A DNA stretch of 64,000 nucleotides from Brevundimonas sp. (GCF_013912005.1 NZ_JACESB010000008.1:1-64000), one strand, 5' to 3'. Shown: positions 1 to 9,336, counted from the stretch's first letter. Program-made: numbers and translations. Notes: generated by a model not told the origin, from the sequence alone.

Positions 1-55
1 CGGAAGGCGATGCGGTCCCGGCTCCGGCCGGGACCGACAGGCCGGACCTACAGAG

Positions 56-85
56 CCGCCGGTCCCGCAAGGGGCCGGCGGTTTT
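56..85 (+). terminator. Rho-independent terminator of an upstream gene
   Basis: An 11-bp GC stem (56-66 with 71-81, one G-T wobble) closes on a GCAA tetraloop and is followed by TTTT. It must end a plus-strand gene left of the window and insulates ugd from it. Confidence 0.75.
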
Positions 86-155
86 GCTTTGTCCGACTGG
101 CCACGGCCAGCCCGGGGGGCTATTGCGGCCCGGCTGTCACAGGAGATGAACCCGC

Positions 156-1466
156 ATGCGCGTCGCGATGATCGGAACCGGCTATGTGGGGCTGGTGTCG
201 GGGGCCTGTTTCGCCGACTTCGGCCACGTCGTGACCTGCGTCGACAAGGATCCGTCGAAGATCGACCGGCTGGAGCGCGGCGAGATCCCGATCTTCGAGC
301 CGGGTCTGGACGACCTGGTGGCCCGCAACGTCGCCGACGGCCGGCTGTCGTTCGCCCTGGACGGGGCCGAGGCGATCCGCTCGGCGGACGCGGTGTTCAT
401 CGCCGTGGGCACGCCGTCGCGACGCGGCGACGGGCACGCGGACCTGTCCTATGTGCATGCGGCGGCCGAGGAGATCGCCGGCCTGATCGACGGCTTCACC
501 GTGGTGGTGACCAAGTCGACGGTGCCGGTGGGCACGGGCGACGAGATCGAGCGGATCATCCGCGCGCGGCGTCCCGACGCGGACTTCGCCGTCGTCTCCA
601 ACCCGGAGTTCCTGCGCGAGGGCGCGGCCATCGAGGACTTCAAGCGGCCCGACCGGGTGGTGGTCGGGACCGACGACGAGCGCGCCCGCGAGGTGATGCG
701 CGAGCTGTACCGGCCGCTGAACCTCAACGAGACGCCGATCCTGTTCACCGGCCGTCGCACCTCGGAGCTGATCAAGTACGCCGCCAACGCCTTCCTGGCG
801 ATGAAGATCACCTTCATCAACGAGATGGCCGACCTGTGCGAGGCGGTGGGCGCCGACGTGCAGCAGGTCGCCCGCGGCATCGGGCTCGACAACCGGATCG
901 GCTCCAAATTCCTGCACGCCGGCCCCGGCTACGGCGGCTCCTGCTTCCCCAAGGACACCTTGGCGCTGGTGCGCACCGCCACCGACGCCGGCAGCCCGGT
1001 GCGGCTGATCGAGACCACGGTGGAGATCAACGACGCGCGCAAGAAGGCCATGGCCGGCCGCATCGCCGCGGCCCTGGGCGGGGACCTGTCCGGCAAGCGC
1101 ATCGCCCTGCTGGGCCTGACCTTCAAGCCCAACACCGACGACATGCGCGACGCGCCCTCGCTGGACGTCGCCCCGGCCCTGCAGGCCATGGGCGCCGAGG
1201 TCCACGCCTTCGATCCCGAGGGGATGCATGAGGCGGCGAAGCTGCTGGACGGGGTGGTCTTCAAGGACGGCCCCTATGAGGCCGTCGAGGGCGCCGACGC
1301 CGTGGTGATCCTGACGGAATGGAACCAGTTCCGGGCGCTGGACCTCGACCGGGTCAAGGGCCTGCTGCGCCAGCCCGTCATGGTCGACCTGCGCAACATC
1401 TACCGCCCCGAGGACATGCGCGCCCGCGGCTTCCGCTACAGCTCGATCGGGCGGCCCCGGGCCTAG
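156..1466 (+). CDS. ugd: UDP-glucose 6-dehydrogenase
   Basis: Oxidises UDP-glucose to UDP-glucuronate with two NAD+, feeding capsule, exopolysaccharide or LPS sugar synthesis in the cytosol. The 436 residues have the family's usual length. A Rossmann GTGYVG loop sits at residues 7-12, the VVTKSTVPVGTG segment follows, and the catalytic cysteine lies in GYGGSCFPKDT (about Cys263). The C-terminal UDP-binding domain includes FKPNTDDMRDAPS. The start is preceded by AGGAG, although 12-13 nt away. The gene stands alone on this strand, so its pathway partners are not visible here. Confidence 0.95.
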   Translation: MRVAMIGTGYVGLVSGACFADFGHVVTCVDKDPSKIDRLERGEIPIFEPGLDDLVARNVADGRLSFALDGAEAIRSADAVFIAVGTPSRRGDGHADLSYVHAAAEEIAGLIDGFTVVVTKSTVPVGTGDEIERIIRARRPDADFAVVSNPEFLREGAAIEDFKRPDRVVVGTDDERAREVMRELYRPLNLNETPILFTGRRTSELIKYAANAFLAMKITFINEMADLCEAVGADVQQVARGIGLDNRIGSKFLHAGPGYGGSCFPKDTLALVRTATDAGSPVRLIETTVEINDARKKAMAGRIAAALGGDLSGKRIALLGLTFKPNTDDMRDAPSLDVAPALQAMGAEVHAFDPEGMHEAAKLLDGVVFKDGPYEAVEGADAVVILTEWNQFRALDLDRVKGLLRQPVMVDLRNIYRPEDMRARGFRYSSIGRPRA

Positions 1467-1633
1467 CGGGCGGCGACCCGGATCAGGGGGGCTTCAGCCG
1501 CCCCGGCCGCCGCCGCCTCCGGCAGCAGCGCGCGGCCGACTCCGATCACCAGGGTGGCGGTGACGACGGCCGAGACCGCCGCGATGGCCGCCAGTCGCGC
1601 GCCGGCGATGAATTCCTGATGGTCCGGCCGCAC
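1463..1633 (-). CDS. Predicted small single-pass membrane protein (56 aa)
   Basis: Not recognised. A GTG-started frame, preceded by GGGGGAAG, encodes 56 residues: a short polar N-terminus, one hydrophobic segment at about residues 11-35 and an Ala-rich tail ending in arginine. Its stop codon overlaps the ugd stop by 4 nt, so the two genes converge tail to tail. The clean transmembrane segment and the ribosome-binding site favour a real gene, but a chance open frame in GC-rich DNA cannot be excluded. Confidence 0.4.
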   Translation of the reverse strand: MRPDHQEFIAGARLAAIAAVSAVVTATLVIGVGRALLPEAAAAGAAEAPLIRVAAR

Positions 1634-1713
1634 GCGCTTCCCCCGATTCCCCGCCCCCCGTATCCAGCATTCGCGGCGACAGGCTGCAAGTCACGGAACG
1701 GTGTCCGGTCACG

Positions 1714-1747
1714 AAAAGGGGCGCCTCCTTGTGGGAGGCGCCCCTTT
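1714..1747 (-). terminator. Terminator of the OmpA-like lipoprotein gene
   Basis: A perfect 14-bp inverted repeat (1715-1728 with 1734-1747, 5-nt loop) is followed on the minus strand by TTTT. It lies 20 nt beyond the stop of the OmpA-like gene. Confidence 0.8.
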
Positions 1748-1767
1748 CGCTCCGACGGCGCCGGCGA

Positions 1768-2436
1768 TCAGCCGCGGAAGGGGCGGATCAGGATCTCGAC
1801 CCGGCGGTTCTGCGCCTTGCCCGCGGCGGTGGCGTTCGAGGCGATCGGGGCGCTCTCGCCGCGGCCGTCGACGTACAGGCGGTCGGCGAGCACGTTGCGG
1901 CTGACCAGGTACTGGGCCACCGACGAGGCGCGGCGGCGCGACAGGTCGAGGTTGTAGTCCTCGGCGCCGTCGGAGTCCGCGTGGCCGATGATGTCGACGA
2001 CGGACTGGTCGTAGCGGTTCAGCACCCCCGCCACATCGTCGAGGGTCGCGTAGAAGCGCGGGTCGATCGACGCCTGGTTGGTGGCGAAGGTGACGTCCGC
2101 CGGCATGCGCAGGACGAGATTGTCGCCCTGCCGCGCCACGCCGACGCCGCTGCCGGACAGCTCGGCCTCGAGCTCGCGCTGCTGGCGGTCCATGTAGGCC
2201 CCGACGGCGGCCCCGCCCAGCGCGCCGATGCCGGCGCCGATCAGGGCGTTCTTGCGGCCCTCTTCGGAGTCCGAAGTGTTGGTCAGATAACCGAGCAGCG
2301 CCCCGCCCAGCGCGCCGGCGATGACCCCGGTGCCCGTGTTGTTGCGGCGCGGCGTCGAGCTGTAGGGGTCGGTGGTGGTGCAGGCGCCCAGGAGGGCGGC
2401 GACGGCGACGCCTGAGATGGCGAGTTTGGCGCGCAT
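1768..2436 (-). CDS. OmpA-family outer-membrane lipoprotein with glycine zipper
   Basis: A 222-residue envelope protein that probably tethers the outer membrane to peptidoglycan. The signal peptide ends in a lipobox (LLGAC, Cys at about 19). Two glycine-zipper stretches follow (about residues 38-50 and 65-80). The C-terminal half (about 105-220) is an OmpA-like domain with the NLDLSRRRASSVAQYL signature that binds diaminopimelate. The ATG at 2436 is chosen because GAAGGAT lies just upstream and the lipoprotein signal starts there; the open frame runs much further upstream without coding character. It resembles YiaD-type glycine-zipper OmpA lipoproteins. It is transcribed alone, divergent from the oxygenase gene. 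Confidence 0.9.
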   Translation of the reverse strand: MRAKLAISGVAVAALLGACTTTDPYSSTPRRNNTGTGVIAGALGGALLGYLTNTSDSEEGRKNALIGAGIGALGGAAVGAYMDRQQRELEAELSGSGVGVARQGDNLVLRMPADVTFATNQASIDPRFYATLDDVAGVLNRYDQSVVDIIGHADSDGAEDYNLDLSRRRASSVAQYLVSRNVLADRLYVDGRGESAPIASNATAAGKAQNRRVEILIRPFRG

Positions 2437-2613
2437 GGGTCGATCCTTCTTCGTGATTGGAGTTGCGGCTGGAACGCCGCGCTTACGGTCAAGGTTCCAG
2501 TCTGTACGGAAGCTGAACGCTTCGGGCGCGGCGATCGTTCGCGGCGGCCGGCTTTGCCATCGGGGCCCCGGCGGGCGTATGGAAGCCGCGATCAAGACCT
2601 GAAGGGCTCTCCC

Positions 2614-3588
2614 GTGACCGTCACCGCCACTCCCGGAACCGCCGACCTGTCCGCCCGCGGCATCGAGCCGGTCTCGATGCGCCTGTACGACGCCGACTTC
2701 CAGGCCTTCTCCGACCGCCTCGGCGCCTCCTTCGAGCGTTACGGCTTCGCCGTCGTCGCCGACCACGGCCTCGATCAGACGATCATCGATGCGGCCCTCG
2801 ACGACGCCAAGGCCTTCTTCGCCCTGCCGGAGGAGGTGAAGCGCAGATACCACCAGCCGGGAACCGGCGGGGCGCGGGGCCTGACGCCGTTCGGCGTCGA
2901 GGCGGCCAAGGGCGCGACCGCGGTCGACCTCAAGGAGTTCTGGCACGTCGGCCGCGAGCTGCCCGAGGGCCACCCCTACCGCAAATACATGCGCGACAAC
3001 GTCTGGCCGACCGAGGTCCCCGGCTTCCGCGAGCACCTGTACGGCATGTACTCGGCCATGGACGCCCTCGGCCGTCGCATCCTCCGCGCCATCGCCCGCC
3101 ACCTGCAGCTCGGCGACGACTATTTCGAGGACAAGGTCCAGCTGGGCAACAGCGTGCTGCGCATGCTGCACTATCCGCCGGTGCCGGCCGATGCGCCGGG
3201 CGTGCGCGCCGGCGCCCACGAGGACATCAACGTCATCACCCTGCTGCTGGGCGCCGAGGAGGCGGGCCTGCAGCTGAAGGACGCCGACGGCGAATGGCTG
3301 GACATCGCGCCGCCGCCCGGCGCCCTGGTGATCAACATCGGGGACATGCTGCAGCGCCTGACCAACCATGTGCTGCCCTCGACCACCCACCGCGTGGTCA
3401 ACCCGGCCCCCGAGCGGCGCGGCTTCGCCCGCTACTCGACGCCCTTCTTCCTGCACTTCAACCCGGACTTCGTGATCGAGAGCCTGCCCTCGACCGTGAC
3501 GCCGGAGAACCCCGACCGCTACGCCGGCAAGCCGATCATGGCCGAGGACTACCTGACCGAGCGGCTGCGCGAGATCCGGCTGATCTGA
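2614..3588 (+). CDS. 2-oxoglutarate/Fe(II)-dependent oxygenase, isopenicillin N synthase family
   Basis: A 324-residue non-haem iron oxygenase; the substrate is unknown. The N-terminal DIOX_N region (MRLYDADFQAFSDRLG onward) is followed by the double-stranded beta-helix. Iron ligands are visible as His202-Glu-Asp204 (AHEDIN) and the distal His at about 259 (TTHRV), and the 2OG-binding RYS is at about 273-275. The GTG at 2614 is preceded by GAAGGG with 7-nt spacing, and homologues begin near here; an upstream ATG at 2554 would add 20 unconserved residues. The family includes plant-like dioxygenases and bacterial proteins of unknown role, so only the chemistry can be assigned. Confidence 0.85.
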   Translation: MTVTATPGTADLSARGIEPVSMRLYDADFQAFSDRLGASFERYGFAVVADHGLDQTIIDAALDDAKAFFALPEEVKRRYHQPGTGGARGLTPFGVEAAKGATAVDLKEFWHVGRELPEGHPYRKYMRDNVWPTEVPGFREHLYGMYSAMDALGRRILRAIARHLQLGDDYFEDKVQLGNSVLRMLHYPPVPADAPGVRAGAHEDINVITLLLGAEEAGLQLKDADGEWLDIAPPPGALVINIGDMLQRLTNHVLPSTTHRVVNPAPERRGFARYSTPFFLHFNPDFVIESLPSTVTPENPDRYAGKPIMAEDYLTERLREIRLI

Positions 3589-3637
3589 AGCCGGGGGAAA
3601 GGGGCGGCCGTCGCCGGTCGCCCCCGGCGGCGGCCGG

Positions 3638-5533
3638 CTATTTCGAGATGCGCAGCTGGGTGATGTCGCGGCCGATGGCCGCGAAGGCCTCGGACAGGTC
3701 CCCGCCGTTGGCCGGCAGGAAGAAGTTCGCCGGAGTGGAGGCGCAGTAGGACAGCAGATCTGCGGCCTGCCCGCCGTTATCGATCTGCAGGCCGACCGTA
3801 TAGACCACCACCCCCTGCGCCTTCATGCCGTCGCAGAGCGCCTTGCTCTGCACGAAGGGGTTCGCGTACTGCGCCGAGCCGCCCTGGGAGCAGTCGATGC
3901 GGCTCGAGGCGCTGTACACGCCGCCGCCCCAGTTGTCCGGCACGACCCCCGAGCAGTAGGGCGTGTTGAACTCGCCGTCCGTCATGATGACGACCGCCTT
4001 CAGGGTCTCGCGCGTGTTGTAGGGCGCAGCTCCGTTGGAGGGCCACAGGCTGTTGAAGTTGGGCGACACCATGTACCAGCCCCAGCCGATGCCGATCTGG
4101 CCGGCGGTGGAGCCTGCGGGTTCGAAGTCGTCGATGACGGACTTCAGCGCCGCCGCGTTGCTGGACAGGGGAACGATCTCCGCGTCAATGCCGCACTCTC
4201 CCGAGGTGCCGGGATAGTGCCGCCCGACCCGCGCCCCCGACGGCGCGGCGTCGGTGTAGGCCTGGGCGCCGGAGCGCTCGGTGACGCATTCGTCGCTGAT
4301 GCGGTGGGTGCGGATGTCGCCATAGACGTTTTCGAAGGCGAACCAGGTGCAGCCGGCCTGGGCGCACCACGCCTTGCCGCCGCCGGTGTAGGTGTTGACC
4401 TCGTCCGGCTCGAGGTCGATCGTGAAGGTGTTGCTGGTGCTGTTCCCGACGAGGAAGGTCCGGTTGTTGAGCTGCGTCATCCCCGAAACGTCGCTGAACC
4501 GGACGTATTCATTGTTGCGCAGCCCGTGCCCGGGCGCCGTCACCACGACCGAGCAGTCGCTGGTCTGACACTTCCGGATCGTGCCGCGACTGTCATAGTT
4601 CGAGTAGTTGCGGCTGTTCACGACATTGCCGGACAGCGTTTTCAGCTGGAAGGTGTCGGTCGTCGGGTTGTGGACGATGAAGGCCTTGTCGTTCAGCTGC
4701 GTCATTCCGCGGACGCCGCTGATCCAGATCACATCGTTGGCCGCAAAGCCGTGGCGGGAGGAGGTGACCACGGCGGGGTTGGCCCTGGACACAGCCGAAA
4801 TGGAGCGCGCCGAGTCGGCCACCGACCAGGAGGCGTTGGTGACGTTCACATAGGTGGCGGCCGGTCCGCGCGCGTCGTCGGCCAGGTTTCCGACGTTGAC
4901 CGCGGAGGAATAGGGCACCAGGGCGACCTTGGAATAGTAGGGCGTCTGAACGGGCTGGACGACGATGTCGACCAGTTCCTTGGCCGCGGCGATCAGGTCC
5001 TCGATCCGGGTGCCTTCCGCCATGGAGCCGGTGACATCCAGCACCAGGGCGACCTCGATGTTGCGCGACGAGCGGTCGACCTCCGAGTGCGCCCCCACCG
5101 GCAGGTAGTCGTCCATGAACTTGCCGTAGGGCGGCAGGAAGATGTTGGCCACCAGCGTCTTGACGTTGACCTTCGAGTTCGCGACGACGACCTCGTCCTC
5201 CAGCACGAAGGTGGTGTCCGCTTCCAGCAGGGTGATGCTCGGATAAGCCTTCAGGTTCGCCTTCAGCGCCGCCATGCCGACCCGCTGGATGTCCTCGTTC
5301 CGGACGTAGGGCGAGCGCGCCGCCGCCAGCGCCGCGGCGTCCAGCGCGTCCTGCAGGTTCACGCGCACCGTGGAGGCGCGGTGGATATCGACGCCGCCGA
5401 CGGTCATCAGGATCAGCACGGGGAGGCTGAGGCCGAACAGCATGGCCACGTTGCCGCGCGTTTCCTGCGCCATGCGGCGGGCGAAGGCCGCGATGCCTCG
5501 CGTCGTCCGTCCGATCCAGTCTCCAAACAGCAT
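3638..5533 (-). CDS. TadG-like pilus-assembly protein: TadE/G N-terminus, VWA domain, inserted FCCH-type repeats
   Basis: A 631-residue membrane-anchored protein. Residues 1-75 are TadE/TadG-like, with a short cytoplasmic head, a hydrophobic segment at about 30-48 and the small-residue run DALDAAALAAARS. A von Willebrand A domain starts at about 158 with a MIDAS motif DVTGS (166-170) and resumes at about 505-625 with VVIMTDGEFN. Between them lie two tandem repeats (about 244-298 and 327-388), each reading GHGxxxxD/EY..V then GMTQLN and a NTF ending. These match the pattern of the E1 FCCH domain seen in phage and bacterial proteins. The region 388-460 is Cys-rich. No other tad genes are nearby. 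TadG-like proteins of this kind may act in pilus assembly or surface adhesion; the role here is inferred. Confidence 0.8.
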   Translation of the reverse strand: MLFGDWIGRTTRGIAAFARRMAQETRGNVAMLFGLSLPVLILMTVGGVDIHRASTVRVNLQDALDAAALAAARSPYVRNEDIQRVGMAALKANLKAYPSITLLEADTTFVLEDEVVVANSKVNVKTLVANIFLPPYGKFMDDYLPVGAHSEVDRSSRNIEVALVLDVTGSMAEGTRIEDLIAAAKELVDIVVQPVQTPYYSKVALVPYSSAVNVGNLADDARGPAATYVNVTNASWSVADSARSISAVSRANPAVVTSSRHGFAANDVIWISGVRGMTQLNDKAFIVHNPTTDTFQLKTLSGNVVNSRNYSNYDSRGTIRKCQTSDCSVVVTAPGHGLRNNEYVRFSDVSGMTQLNNRTFLVGNSTSNTFTIDLEPDEVNTYTGGGKAWCAQAGCTWFAFENVYGDIRTHRISDECVTERSGAQAYTDAAPSGARVGRHYPGTSGECGIDAEIVPLSSNAAALKSVIDDFEPAGSTAGQIGIGWGWYMVSPNFNSLWPSNGAAPYNTRETLKAVVIMTDGEFNTPYCSGVVPDNWGGGVYSASSRIDCSQGGSAQYANPFVQSKALCDGMKAQGVVVYTVGLQIDNGGQAADLLSYCASTPANFFLPANGGDLSEAFAAIGRDITQLRISK

Positions 5534-5653
5534 GGGCAGCCCCGATCATCATCGCGGACGCGGTGCGCCCACGATCGGTCAGGGATGATCGCCCCCTTGG
5601 GTTAAGGGATGCCGACCGGCGAAGGTTAACGCCGGTCGCGCCCGCGGCGCGGT

Positions 5654-7540
5654 TCAGGCGCTCCAGCCGCAGTCCTTGCCGCGGTTCTGCCGCGTGAGCC
5701 AGGCGTTCAGCGGCGCGAAATACTCCGCCACCGCCGAGGCGTCGTTGCCCCGCTCGCCGGTGAAGGCTTCCATCGCCTCCGGCCACGGCCGCGACTGGCC
5801 CATCTCCATCATGGCGTTGAAGCGCCGGCCCACCTCCTCGTTGCCGTAGATCGAGCAGCGGTGCAGCGGGCCGGTCCAGCCCGCCTGCTGGCAGGCCGCG
5901 CGGTGGAACTGGAACTGGTAGATGTGGGCCAGGAAGTAGCGGGTGTACGGCGTGTTGCCCGGGATGTGGTACTTGGCGCCCGGATCGAAGGCGTTCTCCG
6001 GGCGCGGCCCCGGCGGCACCAGACCCTGGTACTTCAGCATGTTGGCCGTCCAGGCTTCGTTGTAGGCGGCCGGCGTCGTCTCGCCGGAGAACACGTCCCA
6101 GCGCCAGCGGTCGACCATCAGGCCGAACGGCAGGAAGGCGATCTTGTCGAGCGCCATCTTGAGCAGGAAGGGGATGTCCTCCTCCTCGCCCGGCACCGTC
6201 TCAAGCAGGCCGATCTGGTTCAGATAGGTGGGCGTGGTCGCCGAGAGGCCGACGAAGTCGCCGATGGCCTCGTGGAAGCCGTCGTTCGCGCCGTTCTTGA
6301 ACAGGAACGGCTGATCCTTGTAGGCGCGCTGGTAGTAGTTGTGCCCCAGCTCGTGGTGGACGGTGTAGAAGTCGTCCGCGTTCACCTGGGTGCACATCTT
6401 GATGCGGATGTCCTCCTCGTTGTCGAGGTCCCAGGCCGAGGCGTGGCAGACCACCTCGCGGTCTTCCGGCCGGGTGATCATCGACCGCTCCCAGAAGGTC
6501 TGCGGCAGCGGCGCCAGCCCCAAGGAGGTGTAGAAGCCCTCGCCGGTCTTCACCATGCGTTCGGCGTCATAGTCCTGCCGTCGGAGCAGTTCGGTCAGGT
6601 CGTAGCTGGACTCGCCGCCGGCGGCCGGGGCGACGACGTCGTAGATGTTGCCCCACTGTTGCGACCACATGTTGCCCAGCAGGTCGGCCCGGATCGGCCC
6701 CTCGTCCGGCTGCACCGCGTCGCCGTACTTCTCGTTCAGCCGCCCGCGCACATAGCAGTGCAGGTTCTCGTAGAACGGCTTCACCTGCTCCCACAGGCGG
6801 TCGGTCTCGGCGGCGAAGGCGTCCGGGTCCATGTCGTAGCCGGCCCGCCACATGGCGCCGGTGTCGGCGAAGCCCAGCTCGCGCGCCCCCTCGTTGGCGA
6901 TCTCCACCATGCGGGCGTAGTCCGGCGCCATCTGCGGCGACACGGTGCGCCAGCCTTCGTACAGCGCCTTGGTCTCGGCCGGATCGCGGCTCTCGGCCAT
7001 CAGGATGCTGGCTTCGTCGAGGGTGATCTCCTCGCCCTTGTACTCGAACTTGCCGGTCGCATAGGTCGAGTCGAGACGGGTGGTGATCTCGGCCAGCTCG
7101 GTCGCCGCGCCCGGACGGTTCGGGGCCGGCAGGACGATGCCGAGGCGCAGCAGGTTCAGCTTGCGGCGGACGTCTTCGGGCACCCGGACGTCGTTGAAGG
7201 CGGCCGCCCTGTTGGCCAGCTCGACCTGCAGTTCGGTGTATTCGGCGTTGATCTTCGACTCCAGCCACATGGTGTCGAAGGTGATGTTGGTGGCGCGGGT
7301 CCACTGGATGCGGGCGGCTTCCTCGCTGAGGGCCGCGAGGCGCTCTTCAGCGCTGGCCACGAAGGCGGCGGCGCCCTCGGCGGTGGCCGGGAAGTCCTGT
7401 GCGGCCGCGGCCTGCCCCGTCGCCGGGGCGGTTTCCGTCGTCGGGGCGGCGTTCGCATTCGCCATGGCCATCCCGGCGCAGGCGGCGAGGCCGAGGCCGA
7501 GGGCGCAGACGGCGGCGGCGGTCATCAGTTGGCGCTTCAT
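5654..7540 (-). CDS. M2-family peptidyl-dipeptidase (ACE-like) lipoprotein
   Basis: A zinc dipeptidyl carboxypeptidase related to angiotensin-converting enzyme, 628 residues, the usual size for bacterial M2 enzymes. The signal peptide has a lipobox-like LAAC at about residues 18-21, so the enzyme is probably anchored in the periplasm or outer membrane. The zinc site HELGH is at about 396-400, with the third ligand in HEAIGDF about 24 residues on. The start has an excellent AGGAGG site. A low-complexity Ala/Thr linker follows the signal. Probable role: trimming peptides in the periplasm, consistent with the POT symporter and M1 peptidase elsewhere in the window. Confidence 0.93.
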   Translation of the reverse strand: MKRQLMTAAAVCALGLGLAACAGMAMANANAAPTTETAPATGQAAAAQDFPATAEGAAAFVASAEERLAALSEEAARIQWTRATNITFDTMWLESKINAEYTELQVELANRAAAFNDVRVPEDVRRKLNLLRLGIVLPAPNRPGAATELAEITTRLDSTYATGKFEYKGEEITLDEASILMAESRDPAETKALYEGWRTVSPQMAPDYARMVEIANEGARELGFADTGAMWRAGYDMDPDAFAAETDRLWEQVKPFYENLHCYVRGRLNEKYGDAVQPDEGPIRADLLGNMWSQQWGNIYDVVAPAAGGESSYDLTELLRRQDYDAERMVKTGEGFYTSLGLAPLPQTFWERSMITRPEDREVVCHASAWDLDNEEDIRIKMCTQVNADDFYTVHHELGHNYYQRAYKDQPFLFKNGANDGFHEAIGDFVGLSATTPTYLNQIGLLETVPGEEEDIPFLLKMALDKIAFLPFGLMVDRWRWDVFSGETTPAAYNEAWTANMLKYQGLVPPGPRPENAFDPGAKYHIPGNTPYTRYFLAHIYQFQFHRAACQQAGWTGPLHRCSIYGNEEVGRRFNAMMEMGQSRPWPEAMEAFTGERGNDASAVAEYFAPLNAWLTRQNRGKDCGWSA

Positions 7541-7618
7541 GCTTCCTCCTTCGCGGCCGTTCCGCCGCTTGTCCGCGGCAAGGGACGCGAGCGGAGCCGT
7601 GAGGTCAAGCGCGGCCGT

Positions 7619-8329
7619 TCAGTCCAGCACGCAGGCGGCGAGGCCGTCGTTGCGCACCGTTCCCATCGCCGCCTGGATGCGCGCGGCGCGGCGGCGCACG
7701 TAGGGGCCGGGAGCGCTGGCGTTGTAGCGCCGCGGCGACGGCAGGATCGCCGCCAGCCGGGCCGCCTCCCGCGGCGTCAGCTCGTCGGCGCCCTTGTCGA
7801 ACCAGTGACGGGCGGCCGCCTCGGCGCCGTAGACGCCCGGCCCCCACTCGGCGACGTTGAGGTAGACCTCCATGATCCGCCGCTTGCCCCAGACGGTCTC
7901 GATCAGGACGGTGTAACCGGCCTCCAGCCCCTTGCGGATCCAGTCGCGGCCCGGCCAGAGGAAGACGTTCTTGGCGGTCTGCTGGCTGATCGTCGAGCCG
8001 CCCCGGATGCGGCCGGAGCCGCGCTTCTCCGCCCGCGCATTGGCCTTCAGCGCCTGTTCGATGGCCTTCATGTCGAAGCCGCGGTGGCGGCAGAAGGTCG
8101 AGTCCTCGGCGGCGATCACCGCCTCGACCAGACGGGGGGAGATGTCGTCCAGCGAACGCCAGCGCCGCGACAGGCCCTCGCCCTCCAGGGCCCTCTTGGC
8201 CATCAGGAAGGTGACGGGCGGCGGCACGACCGCATAGGCGGCCACGCCCCCGAGCAGCACCAGGGCGATGGCCAGGACAGCCGTCAGCAGCGGCCGTTTG
8301 CGTCTCGGGCGCGGCGGGGTCGTGTCCAT
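7619..8329 (-). CDS. mtgA: Monofunctional biosynthetic peptidoglycan transglycosylase
   Basis: Polymerises lipid II into glycan strands. It has 236 residues: a basic N-terminus, one transmembrane anchor (about 12-34), then a GT51 domain with the catalytic AAEDSTFCRHRGFD (Glu75) and GGSTISQQTAKN at about 110-121. There is no transpeptidase domain, and the length is typical of MtgA. It lies 41 nt downstream of the WD40 gene and may be read from the same transcript. uppP, which recycles the lipid carrier of the same pathway, is also in the window but separate. Confidence 0.95.
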   Translation of the reverse strand: MDTTPPRPRRKRPLLTAVLAIALVLLGGVAAYAVVPPPVTFLMAKRALEGEGLSRRWRSLDDISPRLVEAVIAAEDSTFCRHRGFDMKAIEQALKANARAEKRGSGRIRGGSTISQQTAKNVFLWPGRDWIRKGLEAGYTVLIETVWGKRRIMEVYLNVAEWGPGVYGAEAAARHWFDKGADELTPREAARLAAILPSPRRYNASAPGPYVRRRAARIQAAMGTVRNDGLAACVLD

Positions 8330-8370
8330 GGCTCGATCTGGCCTGCGGGCGTCGCCGTATGCAAGCCGCG

Positions 8371-9336
8371 TCAGACGTCGACGACGCCGGCGTGGCCGTC
8401 CTCGTCGGCCCAGGCGACCCGGCGGGCGTCCTCGCTCATCGCCAGGGCGACGACGGGAGCGCCCCGCTCGGCCTTGAGGAAGTTCAGCCCCTGTCCGGCC
8501 GGGTCGGCCAGCCAGACGCGGCCGTCGCTGAGCCCGGCGGCCAGCACGCCGTGCTTCGGCCGGGCGGCCACGAGGGCGACGTGGCTGCCCTCGTCATAGC
8601 CGATCTCGGTCGCCTCCCGCCCCATGGGCCCGTTGGCGCCGATGAAGGGCCACAGCACCGCCCCCTGGGCGCCGGAGGTGGCCATCAGCTGCCCGTTCGA
8701 CAGGAAGGCCACGGACTTCACCTTGGTCGGGTAGCCGCCCATGCGCAGGTTCTTCTGGTCCTTCAGCCGCCAGCCGTGCAGCTGGTTGTCCTGCATGGCG
8801 GTGACGACGAAGGCGCCGTCGGGGGAGAAGGCCACCCCCGTGTGCGAGCCGGCCCACTTCAGCAGGGTCGGCTTCTGGTCGGCGATGCGGGCGAACCACA
8901 GGGCCGCGCCGCCGTAGGTGGACGTGGCGATACGGCGGCCCTTCGGCTCGAAGGCCACGCCGGAGACGGTGCGCTCGTGCTGGAAGTCGCGGCGGAAGTG
9001 GGCGTCCTTGGCGTCGATCACCGACAGGGTCCGCCCGTGGGAGAAGGCGATCAGGCCGCTCTCGGCCGAGGCGTCGATGGCGTCGATCCAGGCCCCCTTC
9101 GCCGTCGCCAGCAGGCCCGCCTCGCCGCGCCGGTGCCAGATCACCCGGCCGTCGTCGCCGCCGGTGACCACCCCGTCGCCCGATGGATGAAGGACGGCGC
9201 ACAGGATGGCGCCGTCGTGGGCGACGCTGAACGCTCCGCCCTCGAAGCGGACGGAGCCGTCGCCCAGGGCGAAGGCGGCGCCGGCGCGGTCGAACAGGGC
9301 CGCGGTCGGCTGGGCGTCGAATTCGAAGCGGCTCAT
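8371..9336 (-). CDS. WD40-repeat beta-propeller protein
   Basis: A 321-residue cytosolic protein made of WD40-like blades; repeated units have the form VAFSPDG, ATSTYGGAALWFA, VTGGDDGRVIWHR and LAAGLSDGRVWLAD. No signal peptide or enzymatic domain is visible, so it is probably a protein-binding scaffold of unknown partner. Its ATG overlaps the stop of the DUF2093 gene (ATGA), making it the last member of a four-gene translationally coupled chain that starts with the CobW-like GTPase. That context hints at a link to metal handling, but this is inference. Confidence 0.85.
   Translation of the reverse strand: MSRFEFDAQPTAALFDRAGAAFALGDGSVRFEGGAFSVAHDGAILCAVLHPSGDGVVTGGDDGRVIWHRRGEAGLLATAKGAWIDAIDASAESGLIAFSHGRTLSVIDAKDAHFRRDFQHERTVSGVAFEPKGRRIATSTYGGAALWFARIADQKPTLLKWAGSHTGVAFSPDGAFVVTAMQDNQLHGWRLKDQKNLRMGGYPTKVKSVAFLSNGQLMATSGAQGAVLWPFIGANGPMGREATEIGYDEGSHVALVAARPKHGVLAAGLSDGRVWLADPAGQGLNFLKAERGAPVVALAMSEDARRVAWADEDGHAGVVDV

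Noticed and set aside
2437-3456. Extension of the OmpA-like frame upstream to 3456
   Set aside because: The extra residues are the reverse of the oxygenase gene and lack any conserved pattern; a lipoprotein signal and ribosome-binding site mark the real start at 2436.
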